From contig NZ_JAHKRM010000038.1 of NCBI RefSeq assembly GCF_019396345.1, positions 1-64,000 of the forward strand: a DNA stretch of 64,000 nt. The letters are read 5' to 3'. The DNA is from Nonomuraea guangzhouensis. GTDB taxonomy: Bacteria; Actinomycetota; Actinomycetes; Streptosporangiales; Streptosporangiaceae. Each line of letters starts with the position of its first letter. Position 1 is the stretch's first letter. Positions 6,989-18,618 of the stretch are shown here, piece after piece. Position numbers and translations under genes: made by a program. Below the pieces are notes generated by a model. That model worked only from the letters and a program-made list of their open reading frames with translations. It was not told the origin of the DNA and did not search any database.

Positions 6989-8293
6989 TCAGCCGGTGAG
7001 GGTGAGCGGGTTGATCAGGTCGGCGTAGACGAGCAGGCCGGCCATGATGATCATGACGAAGGCCAGGGCGTAGGTGAGCGGGAGCACCTTGGCGATGTCC
7101 ACGTAGCCGGGCTCGGGGCGGCGCCTGACGCGGGCGTAAGCGCGCTTGAGGCCCTCCCAGAGGCCGCCCGCGATGTGGCCGCCGTCGAGCGGCAGCAGCG
7201 GGATGAGGTTGAACATGCCGATCGCCAGGTTGAACCCGGCCAGCAGGTTCACCAGGAAGGCGACCTTCTGCTTGCCCGACAGGTCGGAGGAGAGGATCTC
7301 ACCGCCCATGCGCCCGGCGCCCACGACGCCGACCGGGCCCTCGGGGTCGCGCTTGTCGCCGGAGAACGCGGCGTGCCACACGCCGACCATCTTCTGCGGC
7401 AGGTTCAGCAGTGATTCGGCGACCCGGCCGGTGAGCTGGCCCATGTAACCGACGACGACGCCGAGGCTCTGCTGCTGCATGACCTCGGTGGGCATGACGC
7501 CGAGGAAGCCGACGCCCTTGTCGATCTTCTTCGGGTCGGTGGTCGACGGCCGGTCCTGGGCGATGAGCGTGACGTTGAGCGTCATCGGCTTGCCGTCGCG
7601 GACGATGCCGACGGCGACGGGGCCGGCGCCGTGCGAGCGGATCAGGCGGGTGGCGTCGTCCCAGGAGTTGATCTTCTGGCCGCCGAAGGAGACGATCCGG
7701 TCCCCGGGCTTCATGCCCGCCTTGACGGCGGGAGTCGGCTGGTCGGTGGCACGGCAGTCGGTCCGCTGCTCGCTGATCGGGATCACGCAGGTGTTGGTCT
7801 TCGGCGACACCACGGGGGTCAGCGCGGGGATGCCGATGCCGACGAGCAGGATGGAGAAGAGGATGAACGACAGCACGAAGTTCATGAACGGGCCGCCGGA
7901 CATGATGATGACCTTCTGCCACCACTTCTTCCGGTAGAACACCCGGTCCTCGTCGCCCGGTCGCACCTCTTCCTGCGCCACGTCGCGGGCGCTCTCGATC
8001 AGACCCTGGAACGGGCCCGTGGAGCTGCTCCTCAGTCTGGTCGGATCGTCGCCGGGCCGTGGCGGGAGCATGCCGATCATGCGGATGTAGCCGCCCAGCG
8101 GGATCCACTTGATGCCGTACTCGGTCTCGCCCCGCCGGATGGACCAGGCGGTCGTGCCGAAGCCGACCATGTACTGGGGCACCCTGACGCCGAAGATCTT
8201 GGCAGGCACCAGGTGGCCGAGCTCGTGCAACCCGACGGACGCCATCAGCCCGATCAGGAAGACGATGATCCCCGCGAGGTAAAGCCAGTTCAT
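6989..8293 (-). CDS. Membrane site-2 metalloprotease (RseP/Rip1 family)
   Basis: This 434-residue M50B intramembrane zinc protease starts at ATG 8293. The HELGH motif with both His ligands and the catalytic Glu is at residues 23-27 in the first membrane helix. A PDZ domain follows in the middle (KAGMKPGDRIVSFGG region). The last zinc ligand is in NLIPLLPLDGGH near the C-terminal membrane helices. Such enzymes cleave anti-sigma factors after a site-1 cut and control envelope-stress sigma factors. In many actinomycetes the gene lies between dxr and ispG, but neither is adjacent here. Beyond the three membrane regions no second protease domain is present. Confidence 0.92.
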   Translation of the reverse strand: MNWLYLAGIIVFLIGLMASVGLHELGHLVPAKIFGVRVPQYMVGFGTTAWSIRRGETEYGIKWIPLGGYIRMIGMLPPRPGDDPTRLRSSSTGPFQGLIESARDVAQEEVRPGDEDRVFYRKKWWQKVIIMSGGPFMNFVLSFILFSILLVGIGIPALTPVVSPKTNTCVIPISEQRTDCRATDQPTPAVKAGMKPGDRIVSFGGQKINSWDDATRLIRSHGAGPVAVGIVRDGKPMTLNVTLIAQDRPSTTDPKKIDKGVGFLGVMPTEVMQQQSLGVVVGYMGQLTGRVAESLLNLPQKMVGVWHAAFSGDKRDPEGPVGVVGAGRMGGEILSSDLSGKQKVAFLVNLLAGFNLAIGMFNLIPLLPLDGGHIAGGLWEGLKRAYARVRRRPEPGYVDIAKVLPLTYALAFVMIIMAGLLVYADLINPLTLTG

Positions 8294-8448
8294 CTAGTCC
8301 CGCTCCAGGGCAGACGGAAGGTCTCGACAGCCCCAGAGTAGTCGAAGTCCTCACACCTCGATGGCTTGCGCACCCTTTGCGGACCCGGCAGATTACGTTG
8401 ACAGTACGCGATCAAGCGATCACTCTGGGAGATGACGGAGGTGGAGCC

Positions 8449-9048
8449 TTGATCCGGATTCTGGTCGCCGAGCATCTGCCGCTGGTCCGGCGCGGACTGG
8501 TCGCTTCGCTCGACGCGGAGCCCGACCTGAAGGTGGTCGCCGAGGTGGCGGACGCGGAAGGCGTCCTGCCCGCGGCGGCGGCGTGCGCGCCCCACACCGC
8601 GGTCATCGATCTGGACCTGCCCGGCGGGGGCGGCCTGTTTCCCGCGGCCCGGCTGCGCGAGCAGGGATGCCACGTGCTCATCCTGTCGGCGCAGGCCAAG
8701 CCCGGTCAGGTGCGCAGGGCGCTCGCCACGCACGCGCTCGGCTTCATGAGCCTCGACGTCGCGCCCGAGCAGCTCGCCGCGAGCCTGCGGCTGGTCGCCG
8801 CCGGGCGCCGCGCCGTCGACTCCGACCTGGCGATCGCCGCGCTCCAGTCGGCCACCAACCCGCTGACCAGGCGCGAGCTCGACGTGCTGCGGATCGCGGC
8901 GGGCGGGGCCCGTTCGACGGAGATCGCCGATCAGCTCTTCCTGTCGGTCGGCACCGTACGCAACCACCTGTCGCGGATCATGTGCAAGACCGGGGCCCGC
9001 AATCGCATCGACGCCGTACGCATCGCGAGCGACTCTGGCTGGCTGTGA
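8449..9048 (+). CDS. NarL/FixJ-type response regulator with a degenerate receiver
   Basis: TTG 8449 is preceded by GGAGG and gives a 199-residue protein beginning MIRILVAEHLPLVRRGL. The receiver domain (1-120) keeps the phospho-acceptor position in AVIDLDLPGGGG. The acidic pair of strand 1 is Glu-His (AEH) instead of Asp-Asp, and the conserved Lys of the GFLLK region is Ser (GFMSLD). A LuxR-type helix-turn-helix follows (LTRRELDVLRIAAGG through SVGTVRNHLSRIMCK). Phosphorylation may be weak or absent, so the protein may act as an orphan regulator. No histidine kinase lies beside it. It is convergent with the PP2C phosphatase gene across a large hairpin. Confidence 0.85.
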   Translation: MIRILVAEHLPLVRRGLVASLDAEPDLKVVAEVADAEGVLPAAAACAPHTAVIDLDLPGGGGLFPAARLREQGCHVLILSAQAKPGQVRRALATHALGFMSLDVAPEQLAASLRLVAAGRRAVDSDLAIAALQSATNPLTRRELDVLRIAAGGARSTEIADQLFLSVGTVRNHLSRIMCKTGARNRIDAVRIASDSGWL

Positions 9049-9068
9049 GGACCCACCGGCTGTGGAGA

Positions 9069-9108
9069 CCGGGTCCCGGTGAAGCCGCGCCGCTCCACCG
9101 GGACCCGG
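9069..9108. terminator. Perfect 13-bp stem between convergent genes
   Basis: CCGGGTCCCGGTG (9069-9081) and its exact reverse complement (9096-9108) enclose a 14-base loop. The hairpin stands between the response-regulator stop at 9048 and the phosphatase stop at 9188, and would end both transcripts. Confidence 0.8.
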
Positions 9109-9187
9109 AGCGGTGAACCCTTCGAGGATCTCAAGATCGATCAGGCGCTGCCAGTGACCGCGTTCATCGCTTGACCCGTGTGATTCG

Positions 9188-10303
9188 TCACGGGCGCCAG
9201 ATGAGGACCAGCGCGCAGTCGTCGTTGTGGCCCGAGGCCATGGCGTTGACCAGGGCGCGAGCGCCGTCGCGGAATCCCGAGGTGAGCAGCCGCTCGGCTT
9301 CCCCGAGCAGCTTGTCGAGCCCGGCGTCGATGTCGCGTCCCGGCTGCTCGATCAGCCCGTCGGTGTAGAGCAGCAGCGCCTCACCCTTGCGCAGGGTGCC
9401 GCTGTCGGGCTCGCAGTGCAGGTCGGGGACCACACCGAGGACGACGCCCTTGGCCGTGGCGACCTGCCAGGTGCCGGCGCCCGCGTCGAACTTGACCACC
9501 GGCGGGTGGCCGGCCGAGGTGATCGTGTAGTCGCCCGTCGCCAGGTCGAGGCGTACGTGCACGGCCGTCACGAAGCCCTCGTCACCGCGCTGGCGGTGCA
9601 GGTAGGTGTTGCAGGCCGGCAGGAAGTCGACGCCTGAGCCGAGCAGCCCGCCGAACGTGCCGGACAGCAGCAGCGCCCTGGTGCCCGCGTCGACGCCCTT
9701 GCCCGACACGTCGACGAGCGCGATCTCCACCTTGTCCCCGTCGCGCATGGAGACCAGGAAGTCGCCGCCGAAGGAGGAGCCGCCCGCCTGTTTGAGCACG
9801 ACCTTGCCGCCCCAGTCCTTGGGCAGCGGGGGCAGCTCGCCCTGGCTCTTGAGCCGGTCGCGCAGCTCCAGCAGCATGGCGTCGCCGCGCAGCCCCTGCA
9901 CGCCGAGCTTGCCGCGGGTGCGGGCCATCAGCACCGCCAGCACCGTGGTGAAGCCGATCGTCACCATGAGCCCCATGCCGATCCGGCCGATCCCGAGCGT
10001 CCCGGCGATGTAGCCGAGCGAGATGACCACCGCGACGAGCAGCTTGACCAGACTGGCCAGCCGGAGCTGCAACCCGCCCACGAGGAGGATGAGGATGAGC
10101 AGCGAGGGCGAGAACCACTCGGTCGAGATCTGCGCAGCCAGCAGTCCGATGACGAGCGTCAGCATCGTCAACGTGACCATCAGGTTGCGGTCTCGGGCCA
10201 AGGAGCCTCTTCTGATGAACCGGACCGCGGACACCAGAAACGGCACCCGCACAAGGATTGCGCGGAGCCGTGGCGGAATCAGCGGCGCCGGACGGGAACT
10301 CAT
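9188..10303 (-). CDS. Membrane PP2C-type (SpoIIE/RsbU) serine phosphatase
   Basis: From ATG 10303 (MSSRPAPLIPPRL) the protein has 371 residues. After a short basic N-terminus come four or so hydrophobic helices (about residues 45-130). The SpoIIE-like PP2C catalytic domain follows, with GGDFLV, VEIALVDVSGKGVDA (metal-binding Asp), ITSAGHPPVV and the C-terminal HNDDCALVLI. Such phosphatases dephosphorylate anti-anti-sigma factors in partner-switching pathways. No anti-sigma or STAS gene is beside it, so its partner is unknown. A GTG 45 bases upstream would add 15 residues but is less likely. Confidence 0.88.
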   Translation of the reverse strand: MSSRPAPLIPPRLRAILVRVPFLVSAVRFIRRGSLARDRNLMVTLTMLTLVIGLLAAQISTEWFSPSLLILILLVGGLQLRLASLVKLLVAVVISLGYIAGTLGIGRIGMGLMVTIGFTTVLAVLMARTRGKLGVQGLRGDAMLLELRDRLKSQGELPPLPKDWGGKVVLKQAGGSSFGGDFLVSMRDGDKVEIALVDVSGKGVDAGTRALLLSGTFGGLLGSGVDFLPACNTYLHRQRGDEGFVTAVHVRLDLATGDYTITSAGHPPVVKFDAGAGTWQVATAKGVVLGVVPDLHCEPDSGTLRKGEALLLYTDGLIEQPGRDIDAGLDKLLGEAERLLTSGFRDGARALVNAMASGHNDDCALVLIWRP

Positions 10304-10421
10304 GATGCGCCTGACTGTATCGGTCTGGCCTCCCTTTGGGCAGCCCACTTGACCAAGGCCTTGATCATTAAGGACGTATATTGGGTGGCCCTCCCCCTTT
10401 GCCCGCTCCTACCTTGGACGG

Positions 10422-11648
10422 ATGACGTATCCGATCCGTCCGGTGAATGAGGCCGAGTGGCCGGCGTTCGCCGATGTGCTCTCCGAGGGGTTCGGCTGGA
10501 CGCCGCATCCTCAGGAATCAGAACGATTCAAGGCGCAGACCGAGTTCGATCGGACGCTCGCCGCGTTCGACGGCGACGTCATGGCGGGGGTCACCGCCGT
10601 CTTCTCCTTCACCATGACAGTCCCTGGCGCGCAGATCCCGGTCGCGGGCGTGACGGCCGTCAGCGTGCTCCCCTCCCATCGCCGTCGCGGCGTGCTGTCG
10701 AGCCTGATGCGCAGGCAGCTGTCGGACGTGCGCGAGCGCGGCGAGTCCGTCGCCGCCCTGTACGCCTCCGAGTCCGCCATCTACGGCAGGTTCGGCTACG
10801 GCAGAGCGTCGAGCGAGATGGGGTTCAGCCTCGCCAAGCACGGCTCGGCCTTCGTCGCGAACGCCCCCACGGACCCTTCACTCCGCATCAGGGTGGCCAA
10901 GCCGGCCGAGGCCCGAGTCGAGTTCGAGCGGCTGTTCGCCTCCGTCGTGTCCGCGCGCCCCGGGCGTTATCTCCGTAACGAGCAGTTCTGGGGCGCCGTA
11001 CTGGCCGACGAGGAGTTCGACCGCCACGGCAACGGGACGCTCCGCTCGGTGATCGCCGAGGATGACCGGGGCGTACGCGGTTACGCGCTGTTCAGGATCA
11101 AGGCGAACTGGGACGACGACGGCGTGCCCAACGGACTGCTGAAGCTGCAGGAGCTGGAGGCGGCCGACCCCGCCGCCCGCGCGCTGCTGTGGCGCAGCGT
11201 GCTAGACCGCGACCTGATCTCCCGGGTGGAGGGCGCCAGGCCGGTGGACGACGCGCTCATCGCGCTGCTCGCCGACCCGCGGCAGCTCCGGGCGAGCTGC
11301 GCGGACGAGCTGTGGGTACGCCTCGTGGAGGTGGACAAGGCGCTGACCTCGCGGGCGTACGCGTCGGCCGTCGACGTGGTGATCGAGGTCGAGGACGACG
11401 TGTGCCCGTGGAACGCCCGCCGCTGGCGGCTCAGCGCCGACGCCTCCGGCGCCGAGTGCAAGCCGGTGGAGGACGAGCCCGACATGTCGCTGCCGGTCTC
11501 CTCGCTCGGCTCGGCGTACATGGGCGACGGCCTGCTCGCGGCCCAGCTCGACGCGGGGCTGCTGCGCGAGCACTCGGCGGGCTCGGTGCGCAGGCTCGAC
11601 GCGGCTATGGCGTGGAGCCCGAAGCCGTGGGCGGGACTGACCTTCTGA
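10422..11648 (+). CDS. Eis-like GNAT N-acetyltransferase
   Basis: This 408-residue protein has the tripartite layout of the Eis family. An N-terminal GNAT domain contains the acetyl-CoA loop VLPSHRRRGVLSSLM (about residues 82-96). A second, degenerate GNAT domain is followed by a C-terminal SCP2-like domain ending in WAGLTF. In Eis the C-terminal carboxylate takes part in catalysis, and a terminal Phe is typical. Family members acetylate amines of aminoglycosides, polyamines or proteins; the substrate here is unknown. The stop codon lies inside the first copy of a 15-bp tandem repeat that continues downstream. Confidence 0.88.
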   Translation: MTYPIRPVNEAEWPAFADVLSEGFGWTPHPQESERFKAQTEFDRTLAAFDGDVMAGVTAVFSFTMTVPGAQIPVAGVTAVSVLPSHRRRGVLSSLMRRQLSDVRERGESVAALYASESAIYGRFGYGRASSEMGFSLAKHGSAFVANAPTDPSLRIRVAKPAEARVEFERLFASVVSARPGRYLRNEQFWGAVLADEEFDRHGNGTLRSVIAEDDRGVRGYALFRIKANWDDDGVPNGLLKLQELEAADPAARALLWRSVLDRDLISRVEGARPVDDALIALLADPRQLRASCADELWVRLVEVDKALTSRAYASAVDVVIEVEDDVCPWNARRWRLSADASGAECKPVEDEPDMSLPVSSLGSAYMGDGLLAAQLDAGLLREHSAGSVRRLDAAMAWSPKPWAGLTF

Positions 11649-11726
11649 CGTCAGCGCTTCTGACGTCAGCGCTTCTGACGTCAGCGCTTCTGACGTCAGC
11701 GCTTCTGACGTCAGCGCTTCTGACGT
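11643..11726 (+). repeat. Tandem 15-bp repeat, five perfect copies plus a partial, each with TGACGTCA
   Basis: The unit TTCTGACGTCAGCGC is repeated without any difference from 11643 to 11717. A ninth-base partial copy (TTCTGACGT) ends at 11726. The 8-bp palindrome TGACGTCA therefore recurs every 15 bases. The array begins in the last codons of the acetyltransferase gene and ends 12 bases before the next start codon, so it occupies the whole intergenic space. It could be a multi-copy operator or a recent replication-slippage product. There are no spacers, so it is not a CRISPR array. Confidence 0.9.
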
Positions 11727-11738
11727 AGGCTCGCGGGC

Positions 11739-11885
11739 ATGGCGCTGCAGAGCTTGCAGATCACCGCGATCACCGCGATGCGGGCCCGCGACGTGTCGCG
11801 GCCCTCCAAGGAGCAGCAGGAGGCCGCCGACCGGCGGCCCCTGCGTGACGAGATGCCCAAGCGCGAACCCAAGCGGCGGGCTTAG
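11739..11885 (+). CDS. Small protein of 48 residues
   Basis: ATG 11739 opens a 48-residue frame starting MALQSLQITAITAMRARDVSR and ending in basic residues. It has amphipathic, helix-prone character with no Cys and no membrane segment. Its stop overlaps the end of rpiB on the other strand by four bases. The fit between the repeat array and rpiB, together with good actinomycete codon use, supports a real gene, but no clear ribosome site is visible. I recall short proteins with a similar MALQ.LQIT start in actinomycetes without known function. Confidence 0.5.
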   Translation: MALQSLQITAITAMRARDVSRPSKEQQEAADRRPLRDEMPKREPKRRA

Positions 11886-12349
11886 GGCAGAGAGGGCAGC
11901 TGGCCGATCGTCTCGTAGGTGGCCACCTGCGCGATGCGGCGGGCGTGCCGCTCCGAGCCGGAGAACTGCGTGGCGAGGAAGGTCTCCACGAAGCCCGTCG
12001 CCTCGTCGGCGGAGTGCATGCGCGCGCCGAGGGAGATCACGTTGGCGTTGTTGTGCTCGCGGGCGAGGCTGGCCGTCTCCTCGCTCCAGGCCAGGGCGGC
12101 CCGGATGCCCCGCACCTTGTTGGCGGCCATCTGCTCGCCGTTGCCCGACCCCCCGATGACGATGCCCAGGCTGCCGGGATCGCCGGCGACGCCCTCGGCG
12201 GCCCGCAGGCAGAACGCCGGATAGTCGTCCTCGGCGTCATAGACGAACGGACCGCAGTCGGTCACCTCGTGGCCGTGGTCCTTGAGCCAGGACACGAGAT
12301 GGTTCTTGAGCTCATAGCCGGCATGGTCGGCACCGATGTAGACACGCAC
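11882..12349 (-). CDS. rpiB: Ribose-5-phosphate isomerase B
   Basis: GTG 12349 gives the standard start MRVYIGADHAGYELK and a product of 155 residues, normal for RpiB/LacAB enzymes. Active-site motifs are GADHAG near the N-terminus, GGSGNGEQMAANK (about residues 68-80; in actinobacterial RpiB this loop carries no catalytic Cys) and REHNNANVISLG. The enzyme interconverts ribose-5-phosphate and ribulose-5-phosphate in the pentose phosphate pathway. In Mycobacterium tuberculosis rpiB is next to the Mrx2-like gene and pepN. Here three genes separate them, so the same neighbourhood is partly kept. A longer upstream reading is possible but unsupported. Confidence 0.93.
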   Translation of the reverse strand: MRVYIGADHAGYELKNHLVSWLKDHGHEVTDCGPFVYDAEDDYPAFCLRAAEGVAGDPGSLGIVIGGSGNGEQMAANKVRGIRAALAWSEETASLAREHNNANVISLGARMHSADEATGFVETFLATQFSGSERHARRIAQVATYETIGQLPSLP

Positions 12350-12452
12350 GCGAACAGTCTTCCACAGCGCCGACCGCGTCCCTCGCACCAGCGCGTCCGC
12401 TGGCTAGAGTAAGGACCCATCGGTAATCCAGTCCTTACGGAAGCAGACCATC

Positions 12453-12938
12453 ATGCGCGAGATCCGCGTCGTCGGCGATCCTGTGCTGCGCACGCCCGCC
12501 GAGCCCGTCGAGGGCTTCGACCGCGAGCTGCGCCGCCTCATCGACGAGATGTTCCAGGCGATGTACGCGGTGGACGGCGTCGGCCTGGCCGGACCGCAGA
12601 TCGGGGTGTCGCGGCGGCTGTTCGTCTATGACATCAGCGGACGCAAGGGGCACATGGTCAATCCCATCCTGACCGTGGACGATCCGGAGGAGGCGCTGGA
12701 CGAGGAGGGCTGCCTGTCGGTGCCCGACCGGCAGACGGGCACGCCGATCTACGCCCCGGTGGCGCGGGCCTCGGGCGTGACCGTCGAGGGGTTCGACCGG
12801 CTCGGCCGCCCGCAGCGGGTCAAGGCGCGTGGCTCACTGGCCCGCTGCTTCCAGCACGAGAGCGATCACCTCGACGGGAAGCTGTACGTCGACCGGCTGC
12901 CGAAAACGGAGTCCCGCAAGATCATGATCAGGACGTAG
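12453..12938 (+). CDS. def: Peptide deformylase
   Basis: This 161-residue protein carries the three deformylase motifs in order: GVGLAGPQIG (about residues 44-53), EEGCLSVP (about 89-96) with the Cys metal ligand, and QHESDHLDG (about 132-140) with the two His ligands and catalytic Glu. In most homologues the third motif reads QHEIDHLxG or QHExDHL, so Ser there is a mild change. The enzyme removes the formyl group from nascent peptides. It is divergent from rpiB and followed nine bases later by the SDR gene, which may share its transcript. Confidence 0.95.
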   Translation: MREIRVVGDPVLRTPAEPVEGFDRELRRLIDEMFQAMYAVDGVGLAGPQIGVSRRLFVYDISGRKGHMVNPILTVDDPEEALDEEGCLSVPDRQTGTPIYAPVARASGVTVEGFDRLGRPQRVKARGSLARCFQHESDHLDGKLYVDRLPKTESRKIMIRT

Positions 12939-12947
12939 GTTGACGGC

Positions 12948-13672
12948 ATGAGCGATTTTTCGGGCAAGGGCGCACTGGTAACAGGGGGCTCCCGGGGCAT
13001 CGGCCGGGCCATCGTCGAACGGCTGGCCGGTGACGGGGCCGAGGTGATCTTCACCTATCGCAGCGACTCCGAGGCGGCCAAGCAGGTGGCCGCGGCGACC
13101 GGGGCGCATGCCGTACAGGCCGACCAGGGGAACAGGGCCGATCTGGACCGGCTGTTCGCCGAGGCGGAGGAGCGGTTGCCCGGGCTCGACATCCTGGTCT
13201 GCAACGCGGCGCAGACCGGCCAGGGGCTCATCGCCGATATCACGGACGAGACCTACGAGCGGCTGTTCGCGGTCAACACGCGCTCGACGTTCCTGGCCAT
13301 CCAGTGGGCGGGGCGGGTGATGCGCGACGGGGGGCGGATCATCAACCTCTCGACGCTCAACACCCAGGTGCCCGGCCCGGGGATCTCCCTCTACGCGGCG
13401 AGCAAGGCGGCGATCGAGCAGTTCACCAAGGTCGCGGCGCGCGAGCTGGGCGGGCGCGGCATCACGGCCAACATCGTCTCGCCCGGCGCGACCGACACCG
13501 ACATGCTGCGCGGCAGCAACCCGCCCGAGGCGCTGCAGCAGATGCCCGGGTTCACCGCGTTGCAGCGGCTGGGGCAGCCCGACGACATCGCGGCCGTGGT
13601 CGCGTTCCTGGCCGGACCCGACGGACGGTGGATCACCGGCCAGAACCTGCTGGCGACCGGCGGGATGCTCAT

Positions 13673-13676
<4 letters not shown>
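12948..13676 (+). CDS. Short-chain dehydrogenase/reductase (SDR), FabG-like
   Basis: The product has 242 residues with a classical SDR layout. It has the NAD(P)-binding TGGSRGIG at residues 13-20, CNAAQTG as the NAG-like motif, the catalytic Ser in INLSTLN, and YAASK with Tyr and Lys. The loop INLSTLNTQVPGPGISLYAASK is typical. The Arg pair near the end of strand 2 (TYRSDSE) suggests NADP(H) preference. The substrate is unknown; FabG-like 3-oxoacyl reduction or sugar/polyol oxidation are both possible. It overlaps the convergent ALDH gene by four bases at the stop codons. Confidence 0.88.
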
Positions 13677-15076
<1,400 letters not shown>

Positions 15077-15214
15077 AGCCCCCATCCTTGCGCGCCCGCC
15101 GTCGCAAAGCGAGGGCGTGGCGCCTCGTGCGGCTCCTCCAAAGGAGAGTACGGCCGGGCGCCAAGGATGGATGCGGATTGCGCCGCTACAGTTCAGCCAC
15201 CACGAGCTGAAAAG

Positions 15215-15847
15215 TCAGTCGAAGCTCGGCCGCCGGGTGCGCGAACGCTTGAGCTCGAAGAAGTCGTCGAACTCGGTGACCAGCAGCACGCCGTCCCAGA
15301 GCCGGCCCGCGTCCTCGCCCCGCGGGATGGTGGTGACCACCGGCCCGAAGAAGGCGTTGGCGCCGACGCGGATGACAGGGGTGCCGACCTCCTGGCCGAC
15401 CAGGGTGATGCCCTCGTTGTGCGACTTGCGGATGGCCTCGTCGTACTCCGTCGAGTCCATGGCCTCGGCCGCGAGGCCCTTGTCGAGGCCCACGGCCTCG
15501 AGGGACTCCTCGGCGATGGCGCGCAGGGTGTCGAGCTCGCGGTCGCGGCCCTCGTTGTGCAGGCGGGTGCCGAACTCGGTGTACAGGCGGCCGATGTACT
15601 CCTCGCCGTGCCGGTCGGCGGCGGCCGCGATGACGCGGACGAGCTTGAGGCCCCTGGCGCTCGACGCCCGGTACTCGTCGGAGACGTCCTTATCCTCGTT
15701 GAGAACGAACAGACTCATAATGCGCCAACGTGGATCAATCGGACGGACCTTCTCGACTTCGAGTAGCCATCGTGACGTTACCCAGGCAAATGGGCAGAAA
15801 GGATCGAACCAAAGCTCTACGGGGGTCGTGTCTGTCACGGGGGCCAT
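15215..15847 (-). CDS. DsbA-superfamily Mrx2-like oxidoreductase (Rv2466c family) with CPFA active site
   Basis: ATG 15847 gives 210 residues that follow Rv2466c, the mycothiol-dependent reductase of M. tuberculosis, from start to end: ELWFDPFCPFAWVTSRW, MSLFVLNE, GTPVIRVG, AFFGPVVTTIPRGE and the tail DFFELKRSRTRRPSFD. In Rv2466c the active site is CPWC. Here it reads CPFA, with Cys18 kept and the resolving Cys replaced by Ala21. A one-cysteine site fits a monothiol mechanism using mycothiol. I recall CPWA forms in Streptomyces, so the loss may be common in this branch. The divergent pepN neighbour repeats the mycobacterial gene order. Confidence 0.88.
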   Translation of the reverse strand: MAPVTDTTPVELWFDPFCPFAWVTSRWLLEVEKVRPIDPRWRIMSLFVLNEDKDVSDEYRASSARGLKLVRVIAAAADRHGEEYIGRLYTEFGTRLHNEGRDRELDTLRAIAEESLEAVGLDKGLAAEAMDSTEYDEAIRKSHNEGITLVGQEVGTPVIRVGANAFFGPVVTTIPRGEDAGRLWDGVLLVTEFDDFFELKRSRTRRPSFD

Positions 15848-15926
15848 AACCTGGGGTATCGATGTCCTATTCCTTGCGTGGCAGGATACCGACAAAATAT
15901 GACGAAGTTGCGAAAAGGAGTGGAAC

Positions 15927-18485
<2,559 letters not shown>

Positions 18486-18500
18486 CGCGTAGCTCTTGAG

Positions 18501-18532
18501 AAGGGGGTCTCCGGTGACGGAGGCCCCCTTTT
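18501..18532 (+). terminator. Rho-independent terminator after pepN
   Basis: An 11-bp stem (18503-18513 with 18518-18528, one G-U pair) closes on a GTGA tetraloop. It is followed by TTTT at 529-532, with two extra A-T pairs at the base. It lies 16 bases after the pepN stop and insulates pepN from the ROK operon. Confidence 0.88.
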
Positions 18533-18547
18533 CGTGTTCCCGGACTC

Positions 18548-18576
18548 TTGACACGGGCCTGCCATGGCTTCATATT
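18548..18576 (+). promoter_or_regulatory. Sigma-70-type promoter of the ROK/GH31 operon
   Basis: TTGACA (18548-18553) is a full-match -35 box. Seventeen bases further comes CATATT (18571-18576), with four of six bases of the -10 consensus. The stretch from here to the start codon is markedly AT-rich for this genome. It is the only clear promoter before the eight-gene run. Confidence 0.65.
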
Positions 18577-18586
18577 TTCACCACTA

Positions 18587-18606
18587 ACTTTATTTCTAAA
18601 GAAAGT
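18587..18606. promoter_or_regulatory. Candidate ROK operator, imperfect 20-bp palindrome
   Basis: ACTTTATTTCTAAAGAAAGT matches its own reverse complement at 16 of 20 positions. It lies between the -10 box and the start codon of the ROK gene (12 bases before ATG). AT-rich palindromes of this kind are bound by ROK repressors such as XylR and NagC. Autoregulation and control of the whole operon are inferred. Confidence 0.6.
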
Positions 18607-18618
18607 CGTTCTCATCAC

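Noticed and set aside
11643..11726. Possible CRISPR array in the 15-bp repeats.
   Set aside because: The units are directly adjacent without spacers and are too short. No cas gene is in the window.
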